A DNA stretch of 64,000 nt from Micromonospora sediminicola. GTDB taxonomy: Bacteria > Actinomycetota > Actinomycetes > Mycobacteriales > Micromonosporaceae. Both the position numbers and the translations under genes were made by a program. The stretch is taken from assembly GCF_900089585.1 (NCBI RefSeq), contig NZ_FLRH01000003.1, forward strand, positions 3,982,501 to 4,046,500. The letters are read 5' to 3'. The notes beneath the pieces are model-generated. The model had not been told where the DNA came from. It did no database searches and saw only the letters and a program-made list of their open reading frames with translations. Positions 25,954 to 34,466 of this stretch are shown here, one piece after another; position 1 is the first letter of the stretch; the number at the start of each line of letters is the position of its first letter.

Positions 25954-26790
25954 GTGGACCTCACCCTGACCTTTGACAACGCGTACGCGGCGCACGCCGC
26001 GGTCGTGATGTCGACCGTCGCCGAGTCGAACCCGGGCGAGGAGCTCCGGTACTGGCTGGTCGCCGCCGACGACGTGCCGGCCGGAGCCCGGGCCACCCTC
26101 ACCCGGATCGCCGGCCCACACGCGACGGTGGAGTTCCTGCGGGTGGACGCGTCCCGGGTGAACCTGTCCAAGGGCAGCGACCCGCTGATGGCGTACCTGT
26201 CCCCGGCGATGTACCTGCGGCTGCTGGTCCCCGCGGAGCTGCCGGCCGACGTGGGCCGGGTGCTCTACCTGGACTGCGACACGCTGTGCGTGAACAGCCT
26301 GAAGCCGCTGTTCGAGGTGGACATGGGCGGCGTGCCGCTCGGCGGCGTACGCGACCCGTTCAACCGCCGGCTGCTGGACATGGGCGGGATCCCCGGCCTG
26401 GCCGGGTACGACCATCTCGACCCGCACGGGCACTACTTCAACTCCGGGGTGCTGCTGATCGACGTGCGGCGGTGGAAGGAGTGCGAGGTGACCGAGGTGT
26501 CGCTGGACTACCTGCGCCGGCACGCGCACGAGTCGCGCTACCCGGACCAGGACGCGCTCAACTTCGCCGTGTTCGACAACTGGCTGCGCCTGCCGCACCG
26601 GTGGAACGACCTGATGGCGTGGCGGCGGGAGCCGGAGTTCGGCGGCAAGCTTTCCGACTCGGCGATCATCCACACGGCCGGTCCGGTCAAGCCCTGGCAG
26701 CCCGGCTTCCCGAAGGGCGCACGGCGGGACCTCTACTGGCAGCACCGTCGGCGCAGCGGTGGCGGCCTGGGCTCGACGCTGCGCCGCTGA
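25954..26790 (+). CDS. Glycosyltransferase family 8
   Basis: The 278-residue protein is a retaining GT8 enzyme. It has the DxD metal motif in RVLYLDCDTLCVN, the acceptor-side HYFNSGVLLIDVRRWKE, and the C-terminal HTAGPVKPW, whose His coordinates the metal in this family. It transfers a hexose from a nucleotide sugar; the acceptor is unknown. GTG at 25954 follows gaaggagagcacgc. The gene lies just outside the polyketide cluster and ends in a strong terminator, so a role in that pathway is not indicated. Confidence 0.87.
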   Translation: MDLTLTFDNAYAAHAAVVMSTVAESNPGEELRYWLVAADDVPAGARATLTRIAGPHATVEFLRVDASRVNLSKGSDPLMAYLSPAMYLRLLVPAELPADVGRVLYLDCDTLCVNSLKPLFEVDMGGVPLGGVRDPFNRRLLDMGGIPGLAGYDHLDPHGHYFNSGVLLIDVRRWKECEVTEVSLDYLRRHAHESRYPDQDALNFAVFDNWLRLPHRWNDLMAWRREPEFGGKLSDSAIIHTAGPVKPWQPGFPKGARRDLYWQHRRRSGGGLGSTLRR

Positions 26791-26807
26791 GCGGGTCGGC
26801 CGCACGC

Positions 26808-26842
26808 GACGGCCCCGCCACCTCGTCGGTGGCGGGGCCGTC
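26808..26842 (+). terminator. Hairpin terminator after GT8 gene
   Basis: A 15-bp perfect inverted repeat (26808-26822 and 26828-26842) with loop tcgtc starts 18 bp after the GT8 stop. It could also serve the convergent gene ending at 26860. Confidence 0.8.
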
Positions 26843-26859
26843 CGGTCGTCGTCGGGCGC

Positions 26860-27234
26860 CTATCCGGGGTTCGCCCCGGGCACCGCCCAGCGCAGGCCGG
26901 CCGGGTCCCGGAACACCACGCCCGCCGGCGGGCCGCCGTTGGCCGACTCCAGCGTCGCGCCGGCGGCCAGCGCCCGCTGCACGAGCAGGTGCGGGTCGGC
27001 CGGGGTGAGCGGCAGCGGGCCGCCCGCCCCGCCCGGGTCGACCGGCGGGTCACCCCACTCGCTGACCGTCAGTCGGTGCCCGTCGACCACCAGTTCGGCG
27101 TGCAGGACGCGGCCGTCCAGCAGACACTCCCGCTGCACCGGCACGGCCTCGAAGACCTCCGCGTAGAACGCGGTCACCGTGGCCACGTCGGTCACCGTCA
27201 GGTGCGCACCGTTGCGCGGATCCCCGACGCCCAT
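26860..27234 (-). CDS. VOC-superfamily (glyoxalase-like) protein
   Basis: A 124-residue single-domain protein with the VOC/PhnB-like pattern: HLTVTDVATVTAFYAEVFEA, LHAELVVDGHRLTVSEWG, ALAAGATLESANGGPPAG and VVFRDPAGLRWAVPG. Proteins of this type are metal-dependent lyases, isomerases or resistance proteins that bind small molecules; the function is open. ATG at 27234 lies 18 bp after the DUF5988-like gene, so the two are probably one transcript. Confidence 0.8.
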   Translation of the reverse strand: MGVGDPRNGAHLTVTDVATVTAFYAEVFEAVPVQRECLLDGRVLHAELVVDGHRLTVSEWGDPPVDPGGAGGPLPLTPADPHLLVQRALAAGATLESANGGPPAGVVFRDPAGLRWAVPGANPG

Positions 27235-27252
27235 CGCGCTACCGCCTCTCGC

Positions 27253-27519
27253 TCACTCCGCGATACGGGTACGGCCGGTCCAGCGGAACACCGCGGGCGT
27301 GCCGTCCACGGCGCCGCCGGGATCCCGCTCGAAGTGCTCGTAGCCCCCGTAGTGCCGTACCTTGATCTTGGATTCCACCGGGGACACCCGGTGGCTGCGC
27401 AGCTCGGCCGGCAGCGTCGCCGGCCCGCCCTCCAGCACCGCCTCGACGATGCCGCTTGCCTCGGCGCCTATCCGACGGGCCGTCACCGACCCTCCGGCGG
27501 GATCGGAAGAAGCTGTCAT
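27253..27519 (-). CDS. Small DUF5988-like protein
   Basis: An 88-residue protein whose core VEAVLEGGPATLPAEL and KIKVRHYGGYEHFERD match what I remember of the DUF5988 family, small actinomycete proteins often found inside antibiotic gene clusters. ATG at 27519 follows ggaggtcgtgtc. The family function is not established. Its 207-bp upstream region contains a TAGGGGGTGG element shared in form with other genes of this cluster, so I treat it as the probable left border of the polyketide locus. Confidence 0.65.
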   Translation of the reverse strand: MTASSDPAGGSVTARRIGAEASGIVEAVLEGGPATLPAELRSHRVSPVESKIKVRHYGGYEHFERDPGGAVDGTPAVFRWTGRTRIAE

Positions 27520-27726
27520 GACACGACCTCCGTCGCTCGTCGTTCCGCCTCGCCATGCGCGCGCCACAATTGCCGCGCGCATTCTCCGAGCGGACCGTCG
27601 CCGTTTTCGACGTACGCCGGGAATTGGCGATCCGACAGTTCCGGAGACGATCCCTCGAGTCAGAACGTAATCCAGCTCACACTTCCGAAGAACCCTTAGC
27701 CACCCCCTAGCGGAGCGGCGGCGGCC
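27520..27726 (-). promoter_or_regulatory. Relatively AT-rich gap upstream of the DUF5988-like gene
   Basis: No gene is seen in this 207-bp stretch. It is less GC-rich than its surroundings, with ttttcgacgtacgcc and gtaatccagctcacac patches. On the minus strand it holds TAGGGGGTGG (27700-27709), about 180 bp before the DUF5988-like start, a candidate regulator-binding element. Confidence 0.3.
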
Positions 27727-28467
27727 CTATTCCCAGCGGAACAGGCGGGTGGCGAGCAGACAGCCCACGACGGCGGTGCCGGCCAGCACGAGCAGCTGCG
27801 ACACGGCGGGGGTCTGCCCCGCCCACGCGGCGGAGATGGTGTCCACGGTGGCGCCCAGCGGTGAGTACTCGCCGATGCGGGCCAGCACCGTGGGCATCTG
27901 GTCGCGGGGCAGCCAGGCCCCGGCCAGGAAGAGCAGCGGGAAGAACAGCGTCGGCCCGATCGACTGCGCGGCCCGCGCCGACGGGGCGAGCGCCGCGATG
28001 AGCAGGCCGATCGCGAACAGGCAGGCGACCCCGAGCAGGAACGCCAGCACGAAGCCGGGCACGTTGGCCGGCGCCGGCTGGTCCAGCAGCAGGCGCACGC
28101 CGAGCGCGGTGACCACCGCGCCGGCCACGCCCATGACCAGGTTGACCACCACCTGCGCGACGAGCAGCAGCGCCGGGCTGACCGGCGTGGTGGCCAGCCG
28201 CCGCAGCACCTTGCGCTCGCGGTAGATGCCCAACGCCATCGGCAGCGTGAACAGCGCGAGCATTCCGATGGTCAGGGACAGCGCGATGGACGGCAGGAAC
28301 GTCAGCTCGCCGTGCTGCCCGGTGGCCGCCGCCGGCTGCGCCCCGCGCTGCGGCAGCCCGAAGACCAGCATCAGGCCCAGCGGCAGCGCGAAGACGAAGA
28401 ACAGCGAGACCGGCTCGCGCAGGAACAGCTTGGCCTCGACGGCGACGAGCTTGGACAGGGCGTTCAC
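27727..28467 (-). CDS. ABC-2 type transporter permease
   Basis: A 246-residue membrane protein with about six hydrophobic segments (SLFFVFALPLGLMLVFGLP, IALSLTIGMLALFTLPMALG, LLVAQVVVNLVMGVAGAVV, FVLAFLLGVACLFAIGLLIA, TLFFPLLFLAGAWLP, LLVLAGTAVVGCLLATRLF), the arrangement of DrrB-type exporters. GTG at 28467 overlaps the stop of the ATPase gene (gtga), so the two are made together. With its ATPase it should export a hydrophobic small molecule; being in the polyketide locus, that may be the product or an intermediate. Confidence 0.88.
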   Translation of the reverse strand: MNALSKLVAVEAKLFLREPVSLFFVFALPLGLMLVFGLPQRGAQPAAATGQHGELTFLPSIALSLTIGMLALFTLPMALGIYRERKVLRRLATTPVSPALLLVAQVVVNLVMGVAGAVVTALGVRLLLDQPAPANVPGFVLAFLLGVACLFAIGLLIAALAPSARAAQSIGPTLFFPLLFLAGAWLPRDQMPTVLARIGEYSPLGATVDTISAAWAGQTPAVSQLLVLAGTAVVGCLLATRLFRWE

Positions 28468-29396
28468 GATGACCTTCCGTCGAGCGCCGGCGGGGCGCCG
28501 GCGTGACCGGTGAGGGAGACGAAGGCGTCGTCCAGGGTGGGCTGGTCGACCCGCAGGCCGGCGTAGCGGATCTTCCGCTCGGCCAGCGCCGACAGCACGG
28601 CCTGGAGGACCTCCTCGGGACCGGTGACGGTGACCTCGTCGCCGTCCCGGCGCACCGAGGTGACCTCGGGCAGGGCGGTGAGCACCGCGTCGTCGAGCCG
28701 GTCGACCGGGCGGAAGTGCACCCGGGTCTCGCCGTCCACCCGCGACATCAGACCGGACGGCGTGTCGATGGCGACCACCCGGCCGGCGTCGATGACCGCG
28801 AGCCGGTCGCACAGCCGCTCGGCCTCGGCCATGAAGTGGGTGACCAGCACGACCGTCACACCCCGGTCGCGGATCCGCTCGACCAGGTCCCAGGTGTCCC
28901 GCCGGCCCTTCGGGTCCAGCCCGGTGGTCAGCTCGTCGAGGATGGCGATCTCGGGTCGGCCGACCAGCGCCAGCGCCACCGAGAGGCGTTGCTTCTGGCC
29001 GCCGGAGAGCTTGTGGAACGCCGTGTCGCGCTGCTCGGCCAGCCCCAGGTCGGCCAGCAGCTCGTCGATGTCGGCCCGGTTGCGGTAGAAGGACCGGTAG
29101 AGGTCCAACGCCTCGCGTACCCGCAGCTTGTCGGGGAGCTGGCTCTCCTGCAACTGGGCACCGACCCGCTGGCGCACCTCGGTGCGGTCCCGGACCGGGT
29201 CGAGGCCGAGCACCCGCACCGTGCCACCGTCGGCGCGGCGCAGGCCCTGCACGCACTCCACGGTGGTGGTCTTGCCGGCGCCGTTGCGGCCGAGCACCCC
29301 GAAGATCTCACCCTGCTCCACGGTGAACGAGACGTCGTCGACGGCCACCGTGTCGCCGTATCTCTTGTGCAGGTGCTCGACCTCGATGACCGGCAT
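28464..29396 (-). CDS. ABC transporter ATP-binding protein (DrrA type)
   Basis: The 310-residue ATPase has Walker A GRNGAGKTTT (about 36-45), Q-loop LQESQLPDKLRV, signature LSGGQKQR, Walker B IAILDELTTGLD and switch His in VTHFMAEAE. The C-terminal extension (TRVHFRPVDRLDDAV, TLDDAFVSLTG) is typical of drug-efflux ATPases of the DrrA class. ATG at 29396 is preceded by ggagg at a slightly long distance. It is translationally coupled to the permease gene at 28467. Confidence 0.9.
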   Translation of the reverse strand: MPVIEVEHLHKRYGDTVAVDDVSFTVEQGEIFGVLGRNGAGKTTTVECVQGLRRADGGTVRVLGLDPVRDRTEVRQRVGAQLQESQLPDKLRVREALDLYRSFYRNRADIDELLADLGLAEQRDTAFHKLSGGQKQRLSVALALVGRPEIAILDELTTGLDPKGRRDTWDLVERIRDRGVTVVLVTHFMAEAERLCDRLAVIDAGRVVAIDTPSGLMSRVDGETRVHFRPVDRLDDAVLTALPEVTSVRRDGDEVTVTGPEEVLQAVLSALAERKIRYAGLRVDQPTLDDAFVSLTGHAGAPPALDGRSS

Positions 29397-29729
29397 CTGG
29401 CGGGGTCCTCCGTCGCGTGCGGGTGCCGCCGGGCCCTTGAGGTGTCGCGGCGTCGGGTGCGGGAACGGGCCGGCCCGCACCGCGGGTCGACGCCGCCCAT
29501 CATCCGGGCAACCGAGGCGTGGTTCAACCCATCGGTCGATGAATCGGGGGTGTCGGGCGCCCACCAGGGGTATCGTCCGGTCACCCGGCGTGTCGGGCGG
29601 CGGGCGGCCGGCGGCGACGTGACGCTAGGGGTGGTCCGCTCCCGGGCGGGCCGGTTACGGTCGGGCGTCCGGAGGACGGCGCCGGCCGTACCGGGACCGG
29701 CGCGCCGACCGCGCGCGAGAGGGGCGTCC
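29397..29729. promoter_or_regulatory. Divergent promoter region, exporter / matB
   Basis: This 333-bp gap separates the leftward exporter operon from the rightward matB gene. No open frame looks coding. It contains TAGGGGTGG at 29626-29634, 95 bp before the matB GTG, and a 10-bp direct repeat gtgtcgggcg at 29550-29559 and 29590-29599. These are candidate regulator sites for both directions. Confidence 0.4.
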
Positions 29730-31139
29730 GTGCCGCTGCTGAGCTGGCTCGCCGGGACCACCGACGAGCGTCCGGACGCGGTCCGCGTCGACGACCGTTC
29801 ACTGTCCTGGGTGGAGCTGCGTCGGGCGGCCGCCGCGGTCGCCGACGACCTGCGCGGCGCCGGCCGGGTCGCGGTGCCGGCCACGACGAGCCTGGAGACC
29901 GTGGTCGGCGTGGTCGGCGGGCTGCTGGCCGGCGCGGCGGTGGTGCCGGTGCCGCCGGACGCCGGGCCGGTGGAGCGGGACCACATCCTGCGCGACTCCG
30001 GCGCCGAGGTGCTGCTCACGTCGCCGGACGCGCCCCCCGTCGACGGCGCGGCGACGCCGCCGGTCGTGCCCGTCGACGTGCGCCGGCTCTCCGACACCCG
30101 ACATCCCGAGCCGAACCCGGCGGCCACCGCGCTGATCCTCTACACCAGCGGCACCACCGGCGCGCCGAAGGGCGCCGTGCTGTCCCGCCGCGCGGTGGCC
30201 GCCTGCCTGGACGGGCTCGCCGACGCCTGGGCGTGGACGCCGGACGACCTGCTGGCGCACGGCCTGCCGCTGTTCCACGTGCACGGGCTGGTGCTCGGCG
30301 TGCTGGGGCCGCTGCGCATCGGCAGCCGCCTGCACCACGTCGGTCGGCCCCGCCCCGACCGGTACGCGGCGGCGGCCGGATCGCTCTGCTTCGGCGTACC
30401 CACGATCTGGTCGCGGATCGCGGCGCAGCCCACGGCGGCCCGGGCCCTGCGCGGCGCCCGGCTGCTGGTGTCGGGCAGCGCCGCGCTGCCCGAGCCGGTC
30501 TTCACCGCCCTCGCCGGGTTGACCGGGCACCGGCCGGTGGAGCGGTACGGGATGACCGAGACGCTGATCACCGTGAGCGCCCGGGCGGACGGGCCCCGGC
30601 GGCCGGGCACGGTGGGCGTGCCGCTGCCGGGCGTGCGCACCCGGGTGGTCGACGAGCACGGCGACCCGCTGCCGGCCGACGGCGCGGCGATGGGCGAACT
30701 CCAGGTACGCGGCGACACCCTCTTCGACGGCTACCTGCACCGGCCGGACGCCGACGCGGCCAGCCGCACCCCGGACGGCTGGTTCCGCACCGGCGACGTG
30801 GCCACCGTCGCCCCCGACGGGTGGCACCGGATCGTCGGCCGGGCCGCCACCGACCTGATCAAGAGCGGCGGGTACCGGATCGGTGCGGGCGAGGTGGAGG
30901 ACGCGCTGCTCGCCCACCCGGGGGTACGCGAGGCGGCGGTGGTCGGCACGCCCCACCCGGACCTGGGTCAGCAGGTCACCGCGTACGTGGTCGGTGACGG
31001 GCTGGGCGAGGCGGAGCTGATCGACTTCGTGGCACGGCAGCTGTCCGCGCACAAGCGTCCCCGGCAGGTGCGGCTGGTCGACTCGCTGCCCCGCAACGCC
31101 ATGGGCAAGGTGCAGAAGAGCCGGCTCGCGCGGGAGTGA
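29730..31139 (+). CDS. matB: Malonyl/methylmalonyl-CoA synthetase (MatB)
   Basis: The 469-residue acyl-activating enzyme closely follows actinomycete MatB. It has ATP-binding LYTSGTTGAPKGAVLSRR, GLPLFHVHGLVLGVLGPL, RYGMTETL (its Arg is a likely contact for the malonyl carboxylate), GWFRTGD, the hinge region TDLIKSGGYRIGAGEVE and the catalytic lysine in PRNAMGKVQKS. It converts malonate or methylmalonate, CoA and ATP into the CoA thioesters used as PKS extender units. In this locus it is the obvious supplier for malonyl- and methylmalonyl-specific AT domains. GTG at 29730 follows gagagggg. Whether it prefers malonate or methylmalonate cannot be read. Confidence 0.87.
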   Translation: MPLLSWLAGTTDERPDAVRVDDRSLSWVELRRAAAAVADDLRGAGRVAVPATTSLETVVGVVGGLLAGAAVVPVPPDAGPVERDHILRDSGAEVLLTSPDAPPVDGAATPPVVPVDVRRLSDTRHPEPNPAATALILYTSGTTGAPKGAVLSRRAVAACLDGLADAWAWTPDDLLAHGLPLFHVHGLVLGVLGPLRIGSRLHHVGRPRPDRYAAAAGSLCFGVPTIWSRIAAQPTAARALRGARLLVSGSAALPEPVFTALAGLTGHRPVERYGMTETLITVSARADGPRRPGTVGVPLPGVRTRVVDEHGDPLPADGAAMGELQVRGDTLFDGYLHRPDADAASRTPDGWFRTGDVATVAPDGWHRIVGRAATDLIKSGGYRIGAGEVEDALLAHPGVREAAVVGTPHPDLGQQVTAYVVGDGLGEAELIDFVARQLSAHKRPRQVRLVDSLPRNAMGKVQKSRLARE

Positions 31140-31148
31140 CGGGCCGGG

Positions 31149-31811
31149 TCAGGCGCCCGGGGCCGGCACCGTGACGGCGGTGAGCACCAGCCCCCGGTCG
31201 ACCAGGAACCGGCCGTCGAACGCGGTCAGCTCCGTGCCGCCGACCCGTGGACCGGGCACGAGCAGCCGGGCGGTGAACGTCCCGTCCGCGTCGACGGCGA
31301 TGTCCGCCTCGGCGAAGTCCAGGAAGCGCCCGGTCAGCGGGAACCAGGCCTTGTAGACGGACTCCTTCGCGCTGAACAGCAGGCGGTCCCAGCAGACCTC
31401 GGGGCGCGCGGCGCGCAGCGCGGCGGTCCGGGCGCGTTCGGCGGGCCGGGCCACCGCGTCCAGCACGCCCTCCGGCAGCGGCGCGTGCGGCTCGGCGTCC
31501 ACTCCCAGGCTGCCGACCGCCCCGGCCCGGGCCAGGGCGGCGCCCCGGTAGCCGTCGCAGTGGGTCATGCTGCCGACGACGCCGGCCGGCCAACCGGGCG
31601 CGCCTCGGACGCCGGGCAGGATCGCCGCCGGCGGCACGCCGAGTCGGGCCAGCGCCCGGCGGGCGCAGTGCCGGACCGTGGTGAACTCCTGGCGGCGCTT
31701 CGGCACCGCGTCGGCGACGGCCGGCTCCTCGTCCGGGTGCGGGCGCAGCCCGGCGGGGTCGCTGAAGCACTCCTCCACCACCACGGCCGGCGGCAGGATC
31801 CGTTCGATCAC
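31149..31811 (-). CDS. Sfp/EntD-type 4'-phosphopantetheinyl transferase
   Basis: The 220-residue protein has the Sfp-type motifs: GSMTHCDGYRGAAL, LGVDAEPH (metal-binding Asp and Glu) and LFSAKESVYKAW (Lys-Glu-x-x-x-Lys). It transfers phosphopantetheine from CoA to the serine of carrier proteins, here presumably the ACP domains of the adjacent polyketide synthase. GTG at 31811 has only a weak ribosome site. It is convergent with matB (9-bp gap) and downstream of the MatB-like paralog on the same strand. Confidence 0.88.
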   Translation of the reverse strand: MIERILPPAVVVEECFSDPAGLRPHPDEEPAVADAVPKRRQEFTTVRHCARRALARLGVPPAAILPGVRGAPGWPAGVVGSMTHCDGYRGAALARAGAVGSLGVDAEPHAPLPEGVLDAVARPAERARTAALRAARPEVCWDRLLFSAKESVYKAWFPLTGRFLDFAEADIAVDADGTFTARLLVPGPRVGGTELTAFDGRFLVDRGLVLTAVTVPAPGA

Positions 31812-31861
31812 GCCAGAAGGCTAGGCGGCCGGGGTCGGCGCGGCCCACCCGTGGCCCGTCG

Positions 31862-33247
31862 TTAGGGGTCGGGTACGGGGGCGGGCCCGTTGCGGCGGAT
31901 GAGCAACGACTTGCGCACCCGCCCCACCGCGCTGCGCGGGAGTTCGTCGACGAAGTGGACCCGACGCGGACGGGCCGCCGCCGACAGCAGCCGGCCGACG
32001 TGGTCGATGAGCGCCTGCGCGGTCAACCCGGCCGCCGCCACGACGTACGCGACGACCTGCTCCCCCCGGGTGCGGTGCGGGGCGCCGACCACCGCCACGT
32101 CGTACACCCCGGGGTGGGTGAGCAGCACCTCCTCGACCTCGCGGGCGGCCACCCGCCGGTCACCGCAGCGGACCACGTCGGCGCCACCGCGGCCGAGGAC
32201 GCGGTGCCCGCCGGCCGGGTCCACGGTGGCCAGGTCCCCGGTGGGGTGCCAGCCGCCGGCGGGCGGCGGGGAGCCGGGCCGGTCGAGGTAGCCGCTGAAG
32301 AGCGTGGGGCTCCGGACGCTCAGCTCGCCCACCGAGTCGCCGTCCGCGGGCACCGGCCGGCCGTCGCGGCTGAGCACCCGGGTCTGCACCCCGGGCAGCG
32401 GGCGGCCGGCGGCGCCGGCCGGACCGGTGAGCACGACCAGGGTCTCCGTGGTGCCGTATCCCTCCACGGGACGGTGCGAGGTGAGCAGCCGCAGCCGCTC
32501 CCCCACGGCCGGGGCGAGCGGCGCGTCGCCGGAGACGAGCATGCGCGCCGCGGACAGCGTCCGGGCCCGGGACGCGTCCCGGGCGATGTGCGCCCACTGC
32601 CGGGGCACCGCGAGGTAGATGGTGCCGGTCGGGCCGGCCGCGGCGTGCCGGTCCAGGTGGACGAAGCGGCTGCCCACCCGCAGCGCGCCCAGCAGGCCGA
32701 CGACCAGCCCGTACGCGCGGAACAGCGGCGCGCCCTGGACCAGGACGTCCTCGGCGCTCCACCGCCAGGCGGCGGCGAGCAGGTCGAGGTCGGCCGCGAT
32801 GGCCCGGTGGGAGATGCGGACGCCGCGGGAGGGCCCGCGCACGCCTCCGGTGTAGAGGATCACCGCGTCGCTGGCCGGGCCCGGCTCGGGGTGCGTGGCC
32901 CAGGACCGCTTCCGCAGGTCCACCGGGACGACCGGCAGTTCACCGCCGACGGCGCCGCCGAGCAGCACGTCGGCGCGGGACTCCCGCAGGATCCGGCGGC
33001 GTTCGTCGGCGTCGGCGCCGGGCGGCAGCGGTACCAGCGGCACGCCGGCCTGCACCGCGCCCACCATCGACACCATGGACTCCAGGCTGGGCCGGGCCTC
33101 GACGGCCACCGCGCGGGCGCCCCGGATCCGGTCGGCGACCGCGTTCGCGCAGCCGAGCAGGTCCTCGGCGGAGAGGGTCCGGCCGGCGACCCGGAGCGCG
33201 TCGGAGCGGTCCGCCCCGGACCCCCGCAGCCCGGGCAGGAGCGTCAT
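31862..33247 (-). CDS. MatB-like paralog with eroded active site
   Basis: The 461-residue protein aligns along its length with MatB at 29730 but has lost key residues. The ATP loop reads YTGGVRGPSRGV instead of YTSGTTGxPKG. LFRAYGL replaces LFHVHGL, and GYGTTETL lacks the Arg of RYGMTET. WHPTGD replaces WFRTGD, and the catalytic lysine region PRSAVGRVRK has Arg for Lys. The frame is intact with normal codon use, so it is probably expressed but unlikely to make acyl-CoA. It could be a pseudoenzyme partner or regulator of MatB, or an early-stage decaying copy. ATG at 33247 gives MTLLPGL, matching the MatB start. Confidence 0.75.
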   Translation of the reverse strand: MTLLPGLRGSGADRSDALRVAGRTLSAEDLLGCANAVADRIRGARAVAVEARPSLESMVSMVGAVQAGVPLVPLPPGADADERRRILRESRADVLLGGAVGGELPVVPVDLRKRSWATHPEPGPASDAVILYTGGVRGPSRGVRISHRAIAADLDLLAAAWRWSAEDVLVQGAPLFRAYGLVVGLLGALRVGSRFVHLDRHAAAGPTGTIYLAVPRQWAHIARDASRARTLSAARMLVSGDAPLAPAVGERLRLLTSHRPVEGYGTTETLVVLTGPAGAAGRPLPGVQTRVLSRDGRPVPADGDSVGELSVRSPTLFSGYLDRPGSPPPAGGWHPTGDLATVDPAGGHRVLGRGGADVVRCGDRRVAAREVEEVLLTHPGVYDVAVVGAPHRTRGEQVVAYVVAAAGLTAQALIDHVGRLLSAAARPRRVHFVDELPRSAVGRVRKSLLIRRNGPAPVPDP

Positions 33248-34466
33248 CCGACCTGACCCCGGTGTCTCGGTGGTGGTTGGCAGATCACGCACGAACCCTT
33301 CACGTCCCGGACGCGCACGGCCCGTGGCCGCTCTCCCCGTCGGTGCGGCGGATTGCGTCCGCCGACCACGGCGGACAGTCCGAAATTAGGCGTACGGCTG
33401 GCCGCAGACAACCCCTACCACCGCCTCGGGCACCCGTCCCGGCGGGCGGCGACCGGGAGCGGACCGGCAGGTGGGAAGGCGGACGACCACATCGGATGAA
33501 ATCGATTCGCATTGATTGACAACGGCGACGCCGGCCCCCGAAATCGGAGTTGCCGAATCGTGCGTCGGCGCTGCCGGCGCCGCGGTCACGCACCGGCAAT
33601 TGCGATTCCCGGTTTCATTCTTGCGCAGTTAGCGATCCGCCGGACTGCGTTTCGTCCGACGGGCCGTACGGCGAATTTCTTCTTTAACAACAAGTTGCGC
33701 CAAAGGGCTTCCAGACGGACTGAAACGGGCAAGTGGGACGAGGGTCGGAAACTGGCCCGGCGCCCGCCGGGAATCGCCCGCGGGAAGCGTCGGCGACAAT
33801 CGGCCAATGCGGTCGCCACGCCAACCCCCGCGCGGCGCCCCGCCGGACGACGACACTCCGTCGGCAGGCGCGCCCGGCCGACCCGGTCCGCCCGACTCGA
33901 CCGTGCCGTCCCTCCAGCGGCTCCGACCAGCGCCGAACGAGCAGGGAAAACGCTCTCCCGGACAGGTGAACGCGCCCGGGTCCACCCCGGATCGCCTCGC
34001 CGGCGACCCGCGCCACAGACCCACTCTCCCCATTGCCGGCATGCGCGGAAAACGTCACCAACCGGCCGGTCGCGCCGTCGGGGTCACGTTCCGGATTAGT
34101 CGGATGACTATCCGTTGTCACGGCACCCGTGCCGCGCTCCGCCGGACCGACCCATGTTTGCTCATCCTTTACATCCGCCGACTTGCCGCCCAATTGCCGG
34201 GCTGACATACTCCACTCCATGAATCGGGATCGATAGAGGCGGCCCGCGTCGTTCCGCCCCGAATTGCGACACCGCAGGTGGCGGCGGATTCTCGGCGCAC
34301 GAGACCAGGCACGACGTTCGATGAAATCCCCGCGCCGTGCCACCGTTGTCGGTATTCGCCGATTGGAATGGGTCAAGGATTTGTGGGTCTCTGACTGTAG
34401 CGGGTGTCACCGGAGACCACGGCGGGCGGCCCGCCCGCAGGCCGGGGCCGGGCGGAGGCCCACCCG
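33248..34466. promoter_or_regulatory. 1.2-kb gene-free region between MatB-like and first LAL gene
   Basis: No frame here looks coding on either strand: the longer ones are Arg/Ser-rich and lack ribosome sites. Parts, such as 33480-33720 and 34060-34400, are clearly richer in A+T than the surroundings. I see a consensus -35 TTGACA at 33516-33521 without a convincing -10. A minus-strand TAGGGGTTG lies at 33409-33417, 162 bp before the MatB-like start. The region probably carries the divergent promoters of the MatB-like gene and the first LAL regulator. Confidence 0.5.

Noticed and set aside
33512..34099. 195-codon plus-strand frame in the same island
   Set aside because: Arg/Pro/Thr-rich with no motif and overlapping the other spurious frame.
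33684..34376. 230-codon minus-strand frame in the intergenic island
   Set aside because: No ribosome site, no family resemblance and atypical composition; treated as non-coding.
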